From NCBI RefSeq assembly GCF_009768975.1, contig NZ_CP035733.1, positions 1,240,001-1,304,000 of the forward strand: a stretch of DNA of 64,000 nt, read 5' to 3'. Below the pieces are notes generated by a model. The model had not been told where the DNA came from, ran no database searches, and was given only the letters and a program-made list of their open reading frames with translations. The stretch comes from Sphingorhabdus lacus (GTDB lineage: Bacteria > Pseudomonadota > Alphaproteobacteria > Sphingomonadales > Sphingomonadaceae). This document shows, piece after piece, positions 17,607 through 26,063 of this stretch (the stretch's first letter is position 1; the number at the start of each line of letters is the position of its first letter). The position numbers were made by a program, and so were the translations under genes.

Positions 17607-18860
17607 ATGGCGTTCGCGGAAATCAACTTTGATGGCATCATTGGCCCAAGCCATAACTATGCGGGCCTGAGCCTCGGCAATATCGCGTCGGCCAATAATG
17701 CAGGCGCGGTTTCGGAACCGCGTGCTGCCGCGTTGCAGGGTGTCGAGAAGATGCGCGCAAATCTGCGTCTTGGCCTGCCGCAGGGTTTCTTCATGCCGCT
17801 CGACCGGCCGAACACAGCATGGCTGGCGGGATTGGCGACCGATATGGAAAGCGCCGAGCCGCACATCCGCGCGGCCGCTTTTTCTGCCTCGGCCATGTGG
17901 GCAGCCAATGCTGCGACGGTGTCGCCAGCGCCCGATACGCTGGACGGCAAATGCCATCTGTCGGCGGCGAACCTGCTGACCATGGCACACCGCAGCCATG
18001 AATGGACAGGCACGCTCGCACAGTTGCGCCTCGCCTTTGCCGATACACAGCATTTCACGGTACATGGCCCCGTCCCGCCGCCCTATGGCGACGAGGGTGC
18101 CGCCAATTTCATGCGGCTATGCCCTTCGCATGGTGAGGCGGGCATCGAGATTTTTGTCTATGGCAAGGCTGGCGGCCCCTTCCCCGCGCGGCAGCATGTC
18201 GAATCGTCCAAAGCCATCGCCCGCGCCCATCGGCTGGACCCGGCAAAGACGCTGTTCGTGCAGCAGTCGGAAACGGCCATCGCCGCCGGGGCCTTCCATA
18301 ATGACGTCGTTGCCGTCGCCAATGAGCGCGTTCTGTTCACCCACGAACAGGCCTTTGAATATCCGGACGAAACCTATGCCGACATCAAAAGGCTGATGCC
18401 CGAGGCGGAGATTGTGATTGTCCCTGCCGACCGCGTGTCGCTGGCCGATGCGATCCAGAGCTATTTGTTCAACGCGCAGCTTGTGACCCTGCCCGATGGC
18501 GGCATGGCGCTGATCCTGCCCAGCGAGGCGCAGGAAAATACGCGGGTCTGGGGCTGGCTGAGCGAGATGGTGGCGGGCAACGGCCCGATCCGCACGCTCA
18601 TACCTGTCGACGTACGCCAGTCCATGGCCAATGGCGGCGGTCCCGCCTGTCTGCGGTTGCGCGTCGCATGCGATCCCGCCACGGTCGACCCACGCTTCAT
18701 GGCGGACGAGGCGAAACTGGACCGGATTTCCGACGTTATCGCGGCGCATTGGCCGGAGACAATCGCGCCCGATCAACTGGGCAATTCCGCGCTGGTTTCC
18801 ACCGTCCGCAAGGCCCGCGAGGCGCTGCTCGATGCATGCGGTCTGGCGGAGCTGCGCTAA
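17607..18860 (+). CDS. astB: N-succinylarginine dihydrolase
   Basis: Second step of the AST pathway, removing two ammonia and CO2 from succinylarginine to give succinylornithine. The 417 residues begin with the diagnostic FDGIIGPSHNYAGLSLGN and continue with PLDRPNTAWL, consistent with the amidinotransferase-like fold. A conserved His in GAFHNDVVAVAN and a late GGGPACLRLRV Cys segment fit the active site. astC, astD and astE do not follow here. Confidence 0.96.
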   Translation: MAFAEINFDGIIGPSHNYAGLSLGNIASANNAGAVSEPRAAALQGVEKMRANLRLGLPQGFFMPLDRPNTAWLAGLATDMESAEPHIRAAAFSASAMWAANAATVSPAPDTLDGKCHLSAANLLTMAHRSHEWTGTLAQLRLAFADTQHFTVHGPVPPPYGDEGAANFMRLCPSHGEAGIEIFVYGKAGGPFPARQHVESSKAIARAHRLDPAKTLFVQQSETAIAAGAFHNDVVAVANERVLFTHEQAFEYPDETYADIKRLMPEAEIVIVPADRVSLADAIQSYLFNAQLVTLPDGGMALILPSEAQENTRVWGWLSEMVAGNGPIRTLIPVDVRQSMANGGGPACLRLRVACDPATVDPRFMADEAKLDRISDVIAAHWPETIAPDQLGNSALVSTVRKAREALLDACGLAELR

Positions 18861-18954
18861 GCGTCGAATTCCTTTACAATCGGCGTGCGCGTTAACCATT
18901 GTGATGCCTGCAAATGCTGAACTGGCACAGGCATTGCTGTTAATTATTTTAACT

Positions 18955-19179
18955 ATGAAAAAAATCGCCCGCCTGTTCACCATAAAGACCAAATTGGAGG
19001 TCTTCCTCATCACCTACGCGCTCGGCCTGGGTGCGGCTGAAAGGGGTAAGGACTATATGGTCCAATATCCGGGCAATGTGGGCAAGATGTTCTTCGTGCT
19101 GTGCACCGTCGCGGTGTTCATCGCGGCGTCCAAGATGTTGGAGGCGATTGACCTGCACAAGGCGTTTGGGGTGGATTGA
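18955..19179 (+). CDS. Small membrane protein, unknown function
   Basis: 74 residues starting MKKIARLFTIKTKLE. Two hydrophobic segments (FLITYALGLGAAERG and MFFVLCTVAVFIAASKML) suggest two membrane passes. The open frame extends far upstream through astB, but that part overlaps a real gene in another frame, so the ATG at 18955 is the plausible start; an ATG at 18904 would add a third hydrophobic run. Proteins of this type with the same MKKIAR start occur in other sphingomonads, from memory. Confidence 0.6.
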   Translation: MKKIARLFTIKTKLEVFLITYALGLGAAERGKDYMVQYPGNVGKMFFVLCTVAVFIAASKMLEAIDLHKAFGVD

Positions 19180-19189
19180 GGGGGAAAGT

Positions 19190-19528
19190 CCCCGGATTCT
19201 GTTGCCCGGCTCCGGGGGGCCGCTGTAACCTTTCTGTTGCCCGGCCGGTTCGGCCGCGTTCTTTTAGGATAATTTCAGACCGTGAGGCCCAAAATTACGC
19301 TGCGAGAGCAAGTGCTTCGTTATCGTTTGCACTTATGAGTTTTGAACCATTTCACGGCTTATTCATGCCGGGCAAAAACAATGCTTTTCAACGCACGTCG
19401 ATCCTAGTTCAGCCCCATCAGAACGCCCGGTAAACCGGGAGATATGGTGGAGCTGCCGGGTACCGCCCCCGGGTCCGCTGCATCTATTGCACATCGCAAT
19501 TTATCGCCATAGCCGGGCGAACCCGGCA
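19190..19528 (-). ncRNA. ssrA: Transfer-messenger RNA, two-piece permuted type
   Basis: Ribosome-rescue RNA read from the minus strand. The acceptor piece (about 19528 to 19445) ends in CCA; its T stem is CCGGG/CCCGG around a 7-base loop, and its 3' strand CAGCTCC pairs with GGGGCTG at the start of the coding piece (19416), giving a 7-bp acceptor stem. A 28-base spacer with hairpin CCCGGT/ACCGGG (19426-19439) separates the pieces. The tag codons at 19330 to 19295 read ANDNEALALAA then TAA. TCACGG (19352-19357) and CCGTGA (19280-19285) pair around the tag. A TATATG box (19540-19535) could be the -10. The coding piece's 3' end is approximate; a GC hairpin at 19190-19217 may terminate it. Confidence 0.92.
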
Positions 19529-19634
19529 CCGACCCATATAGGCGATCTTTCGTGAATGGGAAGTGAAGAGCGTTAAATTAAACATTGTAACAACATGATT
19601 AGCCCTTAAAGTTCTACAATTAGAGGGCATTGAA

Positions 19635-19898
19635 ATGGATATTGATTACTCGAGGGTTCTAGCCATTGCTGTAGCAACTGGACTTCTAGGTATTTGGCGA
19701 GGTTGGAAAGAATATCGGAACAACCTGCCGGATGACATCCGAAGTGAAATATTTTGGAACGACCGCAGATACGAAGCCCTAAAAAAAGCCATGGCTGCAG
19801 CTTGGAAAGTATATTTTTGGGCGCTCGTCTTAGTTAGCGCGATTGTAGCACTCTTTCTGTTTGAAATCATTCCACCTGAGTGGGTCTTCGGCCCATAA
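19635..19898 (+). CDS. Small membrane protein, unknown, atypical base composition
   Basis: 87 residues with a GAGG ribosome site before the ATG. It has two hydrophobic segments (VLAIAVATGLLGIW near the N-terminus, VYFWALVLVSAIVALFLFEII near the C-terminus) flanking a charged middle (YRNNLPDDIRSEIFWNDRRYEALKK), so both ends probably cross the membrane. Codon use is visibly more AT-rich than its neighbours and it lies directly behind the tmRNA promoter region, a frequent insertion spot; it may have been acquired. No family recognised. Confidence 0.5.
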   Translation: MDIDYSRVLAIAVATGLLGIWRGWKEYRNNLPDDIRSEIFWNDRRYEALKKAMAAAWKVYFWALVLVSAIVALFLFEIIPPEWVFGP

Positions 19899-19917
19899 CA
19901 TATTCAAGTTTTAGAAT

Positions 19918-20250
19918 TCAAACGCCCTGCATATTCCGGCTCTCCGCCGGAATGCGGACGACGAGGCCGTCGAGTTCGTCGGTCAACAGGATCTGGCAGG
20001 ACAAGCGGCTGGTGCGCCGTGCGCCGCTGGCGAGGTCGAGCATATCTTCTTCATCTTCGACGGCGGGCGGCAATTTGTCGAACCATGCCTTGTCCACAAT
20101 TACATGGCAGGTGGAGCAGGCCATCTGCCCCTCGCATGTCCCTTCGAGTGGCATCCCGGCGCCCTGCGCAACCTCCAGCAACCCTAGGCCGGTTTCGGCC
20201 TCAACCTCATGTGCGTCGCCTTCGGCGTTGATGAAGGTTATCTTGATCAT
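19918..20250 (-). CDS. fdx: [2Fe-2S] ferredoxin, ISC/adrenodoxin type
   Basis: 110-residue electron carrier. The cluster ligands follow the adrenodoxin pattern: CEGQMACSTC supplies three Cys and the fourth is in RLSCQI. The C-terminal VVRIPAESRNMQ resembles vertebrate-type ferredoxins. Its ATG overlaps the stop of the cysteine desulfurase gene upstream (ATGA), so sulfur mobilisation and the ferredoxin are coexpressed, fitting a role in Fe-S cluster assembly. Confidence 0.93.
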   Translation of the reverse strand: MIKITFINAEGDAHEVEAETGLGLLEVAQGAGMPLEGTCEGQMACSTCHVIVDKAWFDKLPPAVEDEEDMLDLASGARRTSRLSCQILLTDELDGLVVRIPAESRNMQGV

Positions 20251-21293
20251 AACATCGCCCCTGCTGCACGATTGATTGCTTCGGCAGCAATATCAATTTC
20301 CGCAAGCGTCGTATAGCGCCCAAAACCAAGCCTTATCGAAGATTTTGCTTGTGTTTGGGACAGTCCGAGCGCCGACAGCACATGGCTCGGGCGGCCCGAA
20401 CCGCTGGCGCATGCCGATCCGGCGGAAAAGGCAATGTTGCGGCATTCCGACATCAGGCGGCCCACATCCACCCCGTCCCGGCGGATGTTGAGATTGCCTT
20501 TGTAGCGGTGGATTGTCGACCCGTTCACGGTCCAGTCCGAAAATGCCGCAATGGCGTGGTCCCATAACAGCGCGACATGCGCGTCATCCTGCTCCATCCG
20601 CTGTGCGGCCAGCTGCGCCGCTGCGCCAAAGCCTGCGCATAAGGCTGGCGACAAGGTTCCAGAACGCAGCCCCTGTTCTTGCCCGCCGCCATGCATCAAG
20701 GGTGTAAGTTCAATCCCGTCGCGCACCCACAAGGCACCAATGCCCTTGGGTCCGTGAATCTTGTGCGCGGACACCGCAATCATATCCGGCCCGTCGGGGA
20801 TTGGCATCCGGCCAAAGGCCTGCACCGCATCGCACAGCAGCAGACCGCCCTGTATATGGCATTGCTCGGCAAGATCGGCGACCGGCTGGATCGTTCCGAT
20901 TTCATTATTCACGAGCATGGCCGCAAACAGGCCCTGCCCCGCACCATCAAACCCAGCGCGCCCGTCGGTCCCGACCGGCACAACTGCGCCGCCCAGATAG
21001 GCCACGCAATCCAGCACCGCCGCATGTTCGGTGGAAAGCGCCGCAACCGGCAAGCCGCAGCCTTTGATGGCGAGGTTGAGCGCTTCGGTCGCGCCGCTGG
21101 TGAAAATCAACTTGCCCCCTTTGGGCAGCAAGGCGGCAATCTGGTCCCGCGCCACTTCCACGGCGGCGGCCGCCTTACGTCCACCGGCATGGGCGCTGTG
21201 CGGATTCCAGAAACCGTCTTTCAACCAGGGCTCCATCGCAGCAAAGGCTTCCGGAGCCAGTGGCGTTGTTGCCTGATAATCGAGGTAAATCAC
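20247..21293 (-). CDS. Cysteine desulfurase (second of a tandem pair)
   Basis: PLP enzyme that removes sulfur from cysteine to give alanine and an enzyme persulfide. The PLP lysine is in SAHKIHGPKG and the mobile-loop Cys in GSACASGSGRPSHVL. I prefer a GTG start at 21293, giving VIYLDYQATTPLAPE, which is where IscS/NifS proteins begin and makes a 4-base GTGA overlap with the preceding desulfurase; an ATG at 21326 would add 11 residues unlike the family. The usual RSGTEN motif reads RSGTLSP here, so it is a divergent member. Confidence 0.88.
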   Translation of the reverse strand: MIYLDYQATTPLAPEAFAAMEPWLKDGFWNPHSAHAGGRKAAAAVEVARDQIAALLPKGGKLIFTSGATEALNLAIKGCGLPVAALSTEHAAVLDCVAYLGGAVVPVGTDGRAGFDGAGQGLFAAMLVNNEIGTIQPVADLAEQCHIQGGLLLCDAVQAFGRMPIPDGPDMIAVSAHKIHGPKGIGALWVRDGIELTPLMHGGGQEQGLRSGTLSPALCAGFGAAAQLAAQRMEQDDAHVALLWDHAIAAFSDWTVNGSTIHRYKGNLNIRRDGVDVGRLMSECRNIAFSAGSACASGSGRPSHVLSALGLSQTQAKSSIRLGFGRYTTLAEIDIAAEAINRAAGAML

Positions 21294-22339
21294 GCCGCCT
21301 TTGTCCGCGCCGCGATGCCGCGCCACACATCGATAAAGCGGTCGATATGGGCTGCATTAGTTTCGGGACCGAAGCTAACCCGGATGACTTGCGAGGCCGC
21401 CTTTTCATCCCAGCCCATCGCACCCAGCACATGGCTGGTTTTCAATGTACCCGAAGAACAGGCGCTACCTGCCGACACGGCGATCCCTGCCATATCGAAG
21501 TTGATCAATTGGCTCGATGCCGCAGCGCCCGGCATCTGGTAACTCGCAATGGTCGCAAGCCGATCGCTCGCGTCGGCAACCACAATTCCCCCGGCCTCGC
21601 GCACCGCCGCATCCAGAACGGCCCGCAGACGCGCAGCTTCGGCCAGCCATGCAAATCCGGCTTCCAATGCAACGGCCAAGCCAATCGCGGCGGGGAGATT
21701 TTCGGTGCCCCGACGATAGCCCTGCTCCTGCCCGCCGGTGGGTTGCAAAAGCCCCAAATTGCGGGTCAGCAAGGCCCCGACACCCGGCGGCCCGCCCAGT
21801 TTATGCGCAGAAATCGCGATAAGGTCCGCCTCTGGCAAAGGCAATTTTCCAGCGCTTTGCGAGCAATCGGTGAATAATGTCCCTCCAACGGCACGGACCG
21901 CCGCCAGAATGTCGGGCAGCGGCTGGATCACACCGGTTTCATTGTTGACCGACTGCACGGCATAGCGGGCGGCGGCCTGAATTGCGGATGCCTCCACATA
22001 GCCGTCCGCGTTGACCGGCAGGCGCGTTTTTCCAGCCACGGCTAGCACCGCATCATGCTCAACCGCGCTGGCGATGGCATCCTGCCCGCGCAGGGCAAGT
22101 GCGATGGCTTCGCTGGCACCGCTTGTCAGGATCAGTTCGCCATCCCAGCCCAAGACGGCGTTAATCCGTGCGCGCGCATCTTCCAGCGCCGCACGTGCCG
22201 CACGGCCCTCGCTATGCGGGGAGGACGGGTTCGCCCACCGCGCCATCGCGTCGGCCATGGCTTCGCGCACCGCTGGCAGCAGCGGCGTCGTGGCGGCGTG
22301 GTCGAGATATATGCGCGGAATCGGGGCCATTTGTTCCAT
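21290..22339 (-). CDS. Cysteine desulfurase (first of a tandem pair)
   Basis: About 349 residues, same family as the gene behind it. It begins MEQMAPIPRIYLDHAATTPLLP; the PLP lysine is in SAHKLGGPPG, the RRGTEN motif is canonical, and the active Cys is in GSACSSGTLKTSHVL. The open frame runs 27 codons further upstream to 22420, but that part lacks family character. First gene of a three-gene operon with the paralogue and fdx, divergent from an alpha/beta hydrolase. The two desulfurases differ widely, so the duplication is old. Confidence 0.88.
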   Translation of the reverse strand: MEQMAPIPRIYLDHAATTPLLPAVREAMADAMARWANPSSPHSEGRAARAALEDARARINAVLGWDGELILTSGASEAIALALRGQDAIASAVEHDAVLAVAGKTRLPVNADGYVEASAIQAAARYAVQSVNNETGVIQPLPDILAAVRAVGGTLFTDCSQSAGKLPLPEADLIAISAHKLGGPPGVGALLTRNLGLLQPTGGQEQGYRRGTENLPAAIGLAVALEAGFAWLAEAARLRAVLDAAVREAGGIVVADASDRLATIASYQMPGAAASSQLINFDMAGIAVSAGSACSSGTLKTSHVLGAMGWDEKAASQVIRVSFGPETNAAHIDRFIDVWRGIAARTKAA

Positions 22340-22444
22340 GACAGTTGCGAAAATCGTGACTGCTTCTATATAGCGCTTCGACTTCCTGCAAAGCCCGAAC
22401 AATCGGTTGCTGCGCGGCACTTAAATATAGAATCGAAAAAATAG

Positions 22445-23101
22445 ATGCCTGCCATTGCTATTCCAGGTCCCGAAGGCCGTCTCGAAGCCCGTTTTTCGCC
22501 CCCGCCACGCCCACGTGCACCGGTTGCGATGATTCTGCACCCGCATCCGCAGGCAGGCGGCACGATGAATGACCGCATCACACAGGCCTTGTACAAGACC
22601 TTTGTGGCGCGCGGCTTTGCCGTATTGCGCTTCAACTTCCGCGGCGTCGGCCGCAGCGAAGGCGAATTTGACAATGGCATCGGCGAATTGTCCGACGCGG
22701 CATCGGCGCTCGACTGGGTGCAAAGCTTCCATCCCGAAGCATCGACCACATGGATCGCAGGGTTCAGCTTCGGCGCATGGATCGGCATGCAATTGCTGAT
22801 GCGCCGCCCCGAAATCCGTGGCTTCATCTCGGTCTCACCGCCGTCGAACATGTATGATTTCAGCTTCCTCGCCCCTTGCCCGTCTTCGGGTATCATCATT
22901 CAGGGCGCGCAGGATGAAGTCGTGAACCCCAATGCGGTGCAGAAGCTGGTCGATAAATTGCGGACCCAGCGCCACATTACGATCCATCATGACGAAATTC
23001 CCCGCGCCAACCATTTCTATGAAAATGAAATGGATATGCTGATGGCGTCGGTGAACAATTATCTGGATTTCCGTCTGGACCCCAATTCACCCATTAAGTG
23101 A
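22445..23101 (+). CDS. Alpha/beta hydrolase
   Basis: 218-residue cytoplasmic hydrolase without signal peptide. It has the oxyanion-type LHPHPQAGGTM segment, RFNFRGVGRSEGEFD, nucleophile Ser in GFSFGAW, Asp in GAQDEVVNP and a late His in PRANHFYE, completing the Ser-Asp-His triad. This is the short YfhR-like/COG2945 type. Substrate unknown. Starts about 100 bases from the divergent cysteine desulfurase operon. Confidence 0.85.
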   Translation: MPAIAIPGPEGRLEARFSPPPRPRAPVAMILHPHPQAGGTMNDRITQALYKTFVARGFAVLRFNFRGVGRSEGEFDNGIGELSDAASALDWVQSFHPEASTTWIAGFSFGAWIGMQLLMRRPEIRGFISVSPPSNMYDFSFLAPCPSSGIIIQGAQDEVVNPNAVQKLVDKLRTQRHITIHHDEIPRANHFYENEMDMLMASVNNYLDFRLDPNSPIK

Positions 23102-23110
23102 TGTTGGACG

Positions 23111-23134
23111 GGCGAAGTGCTATTTCACTTCGCC
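23111..23134. terminator. Hairpin between convergent genes
   Basis: Perfect 9-bp stem GGCGAAGTG / CACTTCGCC with a 6-base loop. It overlaps the 3' end of the minus-strand small membrane gene and lies 10 bases after the hydrolase stop. There is no strong T run on either side, so termination is likely but not certain. Confidence 0.4.
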
Positions 23135-23320
23135 GGTCACCAGACTGTTGCCCTTTTCATCGGGCACGACCCAGATTGCGATATTGGCAAATATCACCAG
23201 CGCAGCCGCTATCATAAGCCACATTTGCTGGCTTAAACCGTCGCGCCGCCAACGCCTCCACGCCCCGAAAAGGAGCAAAAAGGCGGCAATCATGGCGAGC
23301 GATAGAATGGCGTTGAGCAT
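23120..23320 (-). CDS. Small membrane protein, unknown function
   Basis: 66 residues from the ATG at 23320 (MLNAILSLAMIAAFLLLFGA). Two membrane segments (the first 20 residues and MWLMIAAALVIFANIAIWVV) are separated by a basic RRWRRDG loop, placing the loop in the cytoplasm by the positive-inside rule. An earlier ATG at 23371 would add 17 non-hydrophobic residues. No family recognised. Confidence 0.6.
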   Translation of the reverse strand: MLNAILSLAMIAAFLLLFGAWRRWRRDGLSQQMWLMIAAALVIFANIAIWVVPDEKGNSLVTGEVK

Positions 23321-23440
23321 ATCCCCCCATAAAGCCCGTGGAAAAGCTGCACAATCGGGCAAATTCGCCATAGCGTTTTAGCTGCCCCTCGCTTAGAGGG
23401 ACGCCATTGACGAGTCCCCACGCCCGCGAAGGATATGCCC

Positions 23441-23893
23441 ATGCGTATCGCCATTGCCTCCGACCATGCCGCCCTCGCGCTGAAATCCGCGCTGGTCGAC
23501 TATATGCGCCAACAAGGCCATGACATCACCGACCTTGGTCCGCACGACGAAAGCTCGGTCGATTATCCCGATTATGGGTATAAACTTGCCGCTGCGATCG
23601 CCGATGGCGATGCCGAGCGCGGCATTGCCTTATGCGGGTCAGGCATCGGTATTTCGATTGCCGTCAACCGCAACCCCGCCGCACGCGCTGCGCTCGTATC
23701 CGAACCGCTGTCGGCGCAACTCGCCCGCGAACATAATGACGCAAATGTGATTGCCATGGGCGCACGCCTGATCGGCATCGAAATGGCGAAAGCTTGCGTC
23801 GACCGCTTTCTTACAACGGAATTTGGTGGTGACCGTCACCAGCGCCGCGTCGATAAATTGTCCAACCCGCAAAATGCGAAGGAATCAGCATGA
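23441..23893 (+). CDS. rpiB: Ribose-5-phosphate isomerase B
   Basis: Interconverts ribulose 5-phosphate and ribose 5-phosphate; RpiB/LacAB family, about 150 residues. It begins [12 protein letters not shown] and has the catalytic Cys in [16 protein letters not shown] and the [14 protein letters not shown] segment. Two ATGs are close together; the one at 23441 has GAAGGA at a proper 7-base spacing, while that at 23435 is too near the ribosome site. ATGA overlap with glyA indicates coupling. Confidence 0.95.
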   Translation: MRIAIASDHAALALKSALVDYMRQQGHDITDLGPHDESSVDYPDYGYKLAAAIADGDAERGIALCGSGIGISIAVNRNPAARAALVSEPLSAQLAREHNDANVIAMGARLIGIEMAKACVDRFLTTEFGGDRHQRRVDKLSNPQNAKESA

Positions 23894-25203
23894 GCAGCCA
23901 TCCCGCAAATGATCTGAGCAATGTACAGCCCGACGGCTTTTTCACCCGTGGCCTAGCCGAGGCAGATCCCGAAATTTCGGGCTGGATTGGCAAGGAACTG
24001 GAACGTCAGCAGGACAAGATCGAGCTAATCGCATCGGAAAACATCACCTCGCGCGCTGTTCTGGAGGCGACGGGTTCCATACTGACCAACAAATATGCCG
24101 AAGGCTATCCCGGCAAACGCTATTATGGCGGCTGCGAATATGTCGACGAGATCGAGACAATCGCCATCGAACGCGCCAAAAAGCTGTTCGGTTGCAATTT
24201 CGCCAATGTGCAGCCCAACAGCGGCAGCCAGATGAATCAGGCGGTTTTCCTCGCGCTGCTGAACCCGGGCGACAGCTTCATGGGCCTCGACCTCGCAGCC
24301 GGCGGTCACCTGACCCATGGTTCGCCGGTCAACCAATCGGGCAAATGGTTCAACCCCATCCCCTATGGCGTGCGCCGCGAAGACCAGATCATCGATATGG
24401 ACGAGGTCGCCCGCATTGCCCGCGAAAACAAACCCAAGCTGATCATCGCAGGCGGCACCGCCTATTCCCGGATATGGGACTGGGCCGGTTTCCGCGCCAT
24501 CGCCGATGAAATCGGTGCAATTCTGCTGGTCGACATGTCGCATATTTCGGGTCTTGTCGCTGGTGGCGCGCACCCCTCGCCCATTCCGCATGCGCATATC
24601 GTCACCACGACCACGCACAAGTCGCTTCGTGGACCACGCTCGGGTGTGATCCTGTCCAATGACGAAGCATTGGCCAAGAAGCTGAATTCGGCAATTTTCC
24701 CGGGGCTTCAGGGCGGACCGCTGATGCATGTGATCGCCGCCAAGGCTGTCTGCTTTGCCGAAGCAATGAAGCCCGAGTTCAAAACCTACGCCGCAAGCGT
24801 TGTGGAAAATGCCAAGGCGCTCGCGGCAAGCTTGCAGGAACAGGGCCTCGACATCGTATCGGGCGGAACCGACAACCACTCGATGCTCGTCGACCTGCGT
24901 CCCAAGGAAGCCAAGGGCAAACATGCCGAGCATGCGCTCGACCGCGCGTCGATCACCTGCAACAAGAACAACATTCCGTTCGACACAGAAAAGGCAACCC
25001 TCACCTCCGGCCTGCGTCTCGGCACGCCAGCGGGAACGACGCGTGGCTTCGGTCCGGCCGAATTCCGCGAAATCGGCAGGATGATCGCCGACGTCGTCGA
25101 AGGTCTGCGCAAAAATGGTGAAGCCGGTGACGGCCAGATCGAAGCACGGGTGAAGGCAGAAGCAGAAGCCATGTGCAAGCGCTTCCCAATCTATCCCTCT
25201 TGA
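23890..25203 (+). CDS. glyA: Serine hydroxymethyltransferase
   Basis: PLP enzyme that makes glycine and 5,10-methylene-THF from serine. The 437-residue length is normal. The PLP lysine is in [32 protein letters not shown] and the IASENITS motif near the N-terminus are diagnostic. No glycine riboswitch is possible upstream because the gene overlaps rpiB by four bases. Confidence 0.98.
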   Translation: MSSHPANDLSNVQPDGFFTRGLAEADPEISGWIGKELERQQDKIELIASENITSRAVLEATGSILTNKYAEGYPGKRYYGGCEYVDEIETIAIERAKKLFGCNFANVQPNSGSQMNQAVFLALLNPGDSFMGLDLAAGGHLTHGSPVNQSGKWFNPIPYGVRREDQIIDMDEVARIARENKPKLIIAGGTAYSRIWDWAGFRAIADEIGAILLVDMSHISGLVAGGAHPSPIPHAHIVTTTTHKSLRGPRSGVILSNDEALAKKLNSAIFPGLQGGPLMHVIAAKAVCFAEAMKPEFKTYAASVVENAKALAASLQEQGLDIVSGGTDNHSMLVDLRPKEAKGKHAEHALDRASITCNKNNIPFDTEKATLTSGLRLGTPAGTTRGFGPAEFREIGRMIADVVEGLRKNGEAGDGQIEARVKAEAEAMCKRFPIYPS

Positions 25204-25250
25204 ACTATATAGGTGACTTACCCATCTAATACACAGAAGGGAAATTGACC

Positions 25251-25601
25251 ATGGGATATTGTAACGAGTGTGACGGCGAATATCAGGACGGTGCGAAATT
25301 TTGTCCACATTGCGGGGCAAAAACGCCTGAACAACGTGCGGCGGAAAGCATTCCGAACCAGGCCAAACATTATGTTGGTGAGGCTGCGGACGAATTATGG
25401 GGTGCGACCAAGGACGCATTCCATACCGGCAAGCATCTCGCCGATCAGGACACGGTGAAAAAAGTCGCGGGCGGTGCTGCCATCGGCGCAGCTGCAGCGG
25501 TTATCGCGCCTATCGGTCTTGCCACAGGTGCATTGATCGGTGCAGGGATTGTCGCCTACCGCCATGTGAATAAAAAGAAAAATCAGGAAAACCAGAAATA
25601 G
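25251..25601 (+). CDS. Zinc-ribbon protein with glycine-zipper tail
   Basis: 116 residues. The N-terminus has one zinc ribbon, CNECDGEYQDGAKFCPHCG (two CxxC knuckles). The C-terminal half is hydrophobic and Gly/Ala-rich (VAGGAAIGAAAAV, IGLATGALIGAGIVAY), like glycine-zipper membrane segments, and ends in a basic NKKKNQENQK tail. An AGAAGGG ribosome site lies before the ATG; a TTG two codons earlier is unneeded. The stop abuts the nrdR start, so the two are likely co-transcribed. Function unknown. Confidence 0.7.
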   Translation: MGYCNECDGEYQDGAKFCPHCGAKTPEQRAAESIPNQAKHYVGEAADELWGATKDAFHTGKHLADQDTVKKVAGGAAIGAAAAVIAPIGLATGALIGAGIVAYRHVNKKKNQENQK

Positions 25602-26063
25602 ATGCGTTGCCCATTTTGCGGACATGACGACAGCCAGGTCAAAGACAGCCGGCCGACGGAAGACAATAGCGCCATCCGTCGCCGTCGCCAGTGCGAGGCG
25701 TGCGGCGGCCGGTTTACGACCTTTGAGCGCATCCAGCTGCGCGAGCTAACCGTCGTCAAGTCCGAGGGCAAACGCGAACCTTTTGAACGGGAAAAGCTGG
25801 AACGCTCGTTATCGGTCGCCTGTCGCAAGCGTCCCGTCGATGCGAGCCAGATCGAAAAGCTGGCTTCGGGCATACAACGCCAATTGGAAACCCTGGGCGA
25901 AAGCGAAATCGAGTCCAAGCGCATCGGTGAATTTGTGATGGCGGGCCTGAAAGCGCTCGATAGCGTCGCCTATATCCGCTTCGCTTCGGTCTATAAGGAT
26001 TTCAGCGAGGCCAAGGATTTTGAAGATTTCGCCGGGAGCGTGGTTGAAGCGGCGAAGAAATGA
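25602..26063 (+). CDS. nrdR: Transcriptional repressor NrdR
   Basis: Zinc-finger/ATP-cone repressor of ribonucleotide reductase genes that senses ATP/dATP. The four zinc Cys are at residues 3, 6, 31 and 34 (MRCPFCG, QCEACG), followed by RFTTFERIQ and the ATP-cone starting [16 protein letters not shown]. The 153-residue length is standard. Follows the zinc-ribbon gene directly and overlaps trmJ by four bases. Confidence 0.97.
   Translation: MRCPFCGHDDSQVKDSRPTEDNSAIRRRRQCEACGGRFTTFERIQLRELTVVKSEGKREPFEREKLERSLSVACRKRPVDASQIEKLASGIQRQLETLGESEIESKRIGEFVMAGLKALDSVAYIRFASVYKDFSEAKDFEDFAGSVVEAAKK

Noticed and set aside
16200-18065. 621-codon minus-strand open frame opposite the M20-astA-astB genes
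   Set aside because: Lies wholly antisense to three clear genes and shows no family resemblance; long antisense frames are expected in GC-rich coding DNA.
18631-18954. N-terminal extension of the small membrane protein through astB
   Set aside because: Reads a second frame of astB; the real protein begins at 18955.
23800-23890. Glycine riboswitch before glyA
   Set aside because: glyA overlaps rpiB by four bases, leaving no leader; no riboswitch-like core is visible.
24025-25419. 464-codon minus-strand frame opposite glyA and the zinc-ribbon gene
   Set aside because: glyA is unambiguous on the other strand; no motif in the antisense frame.
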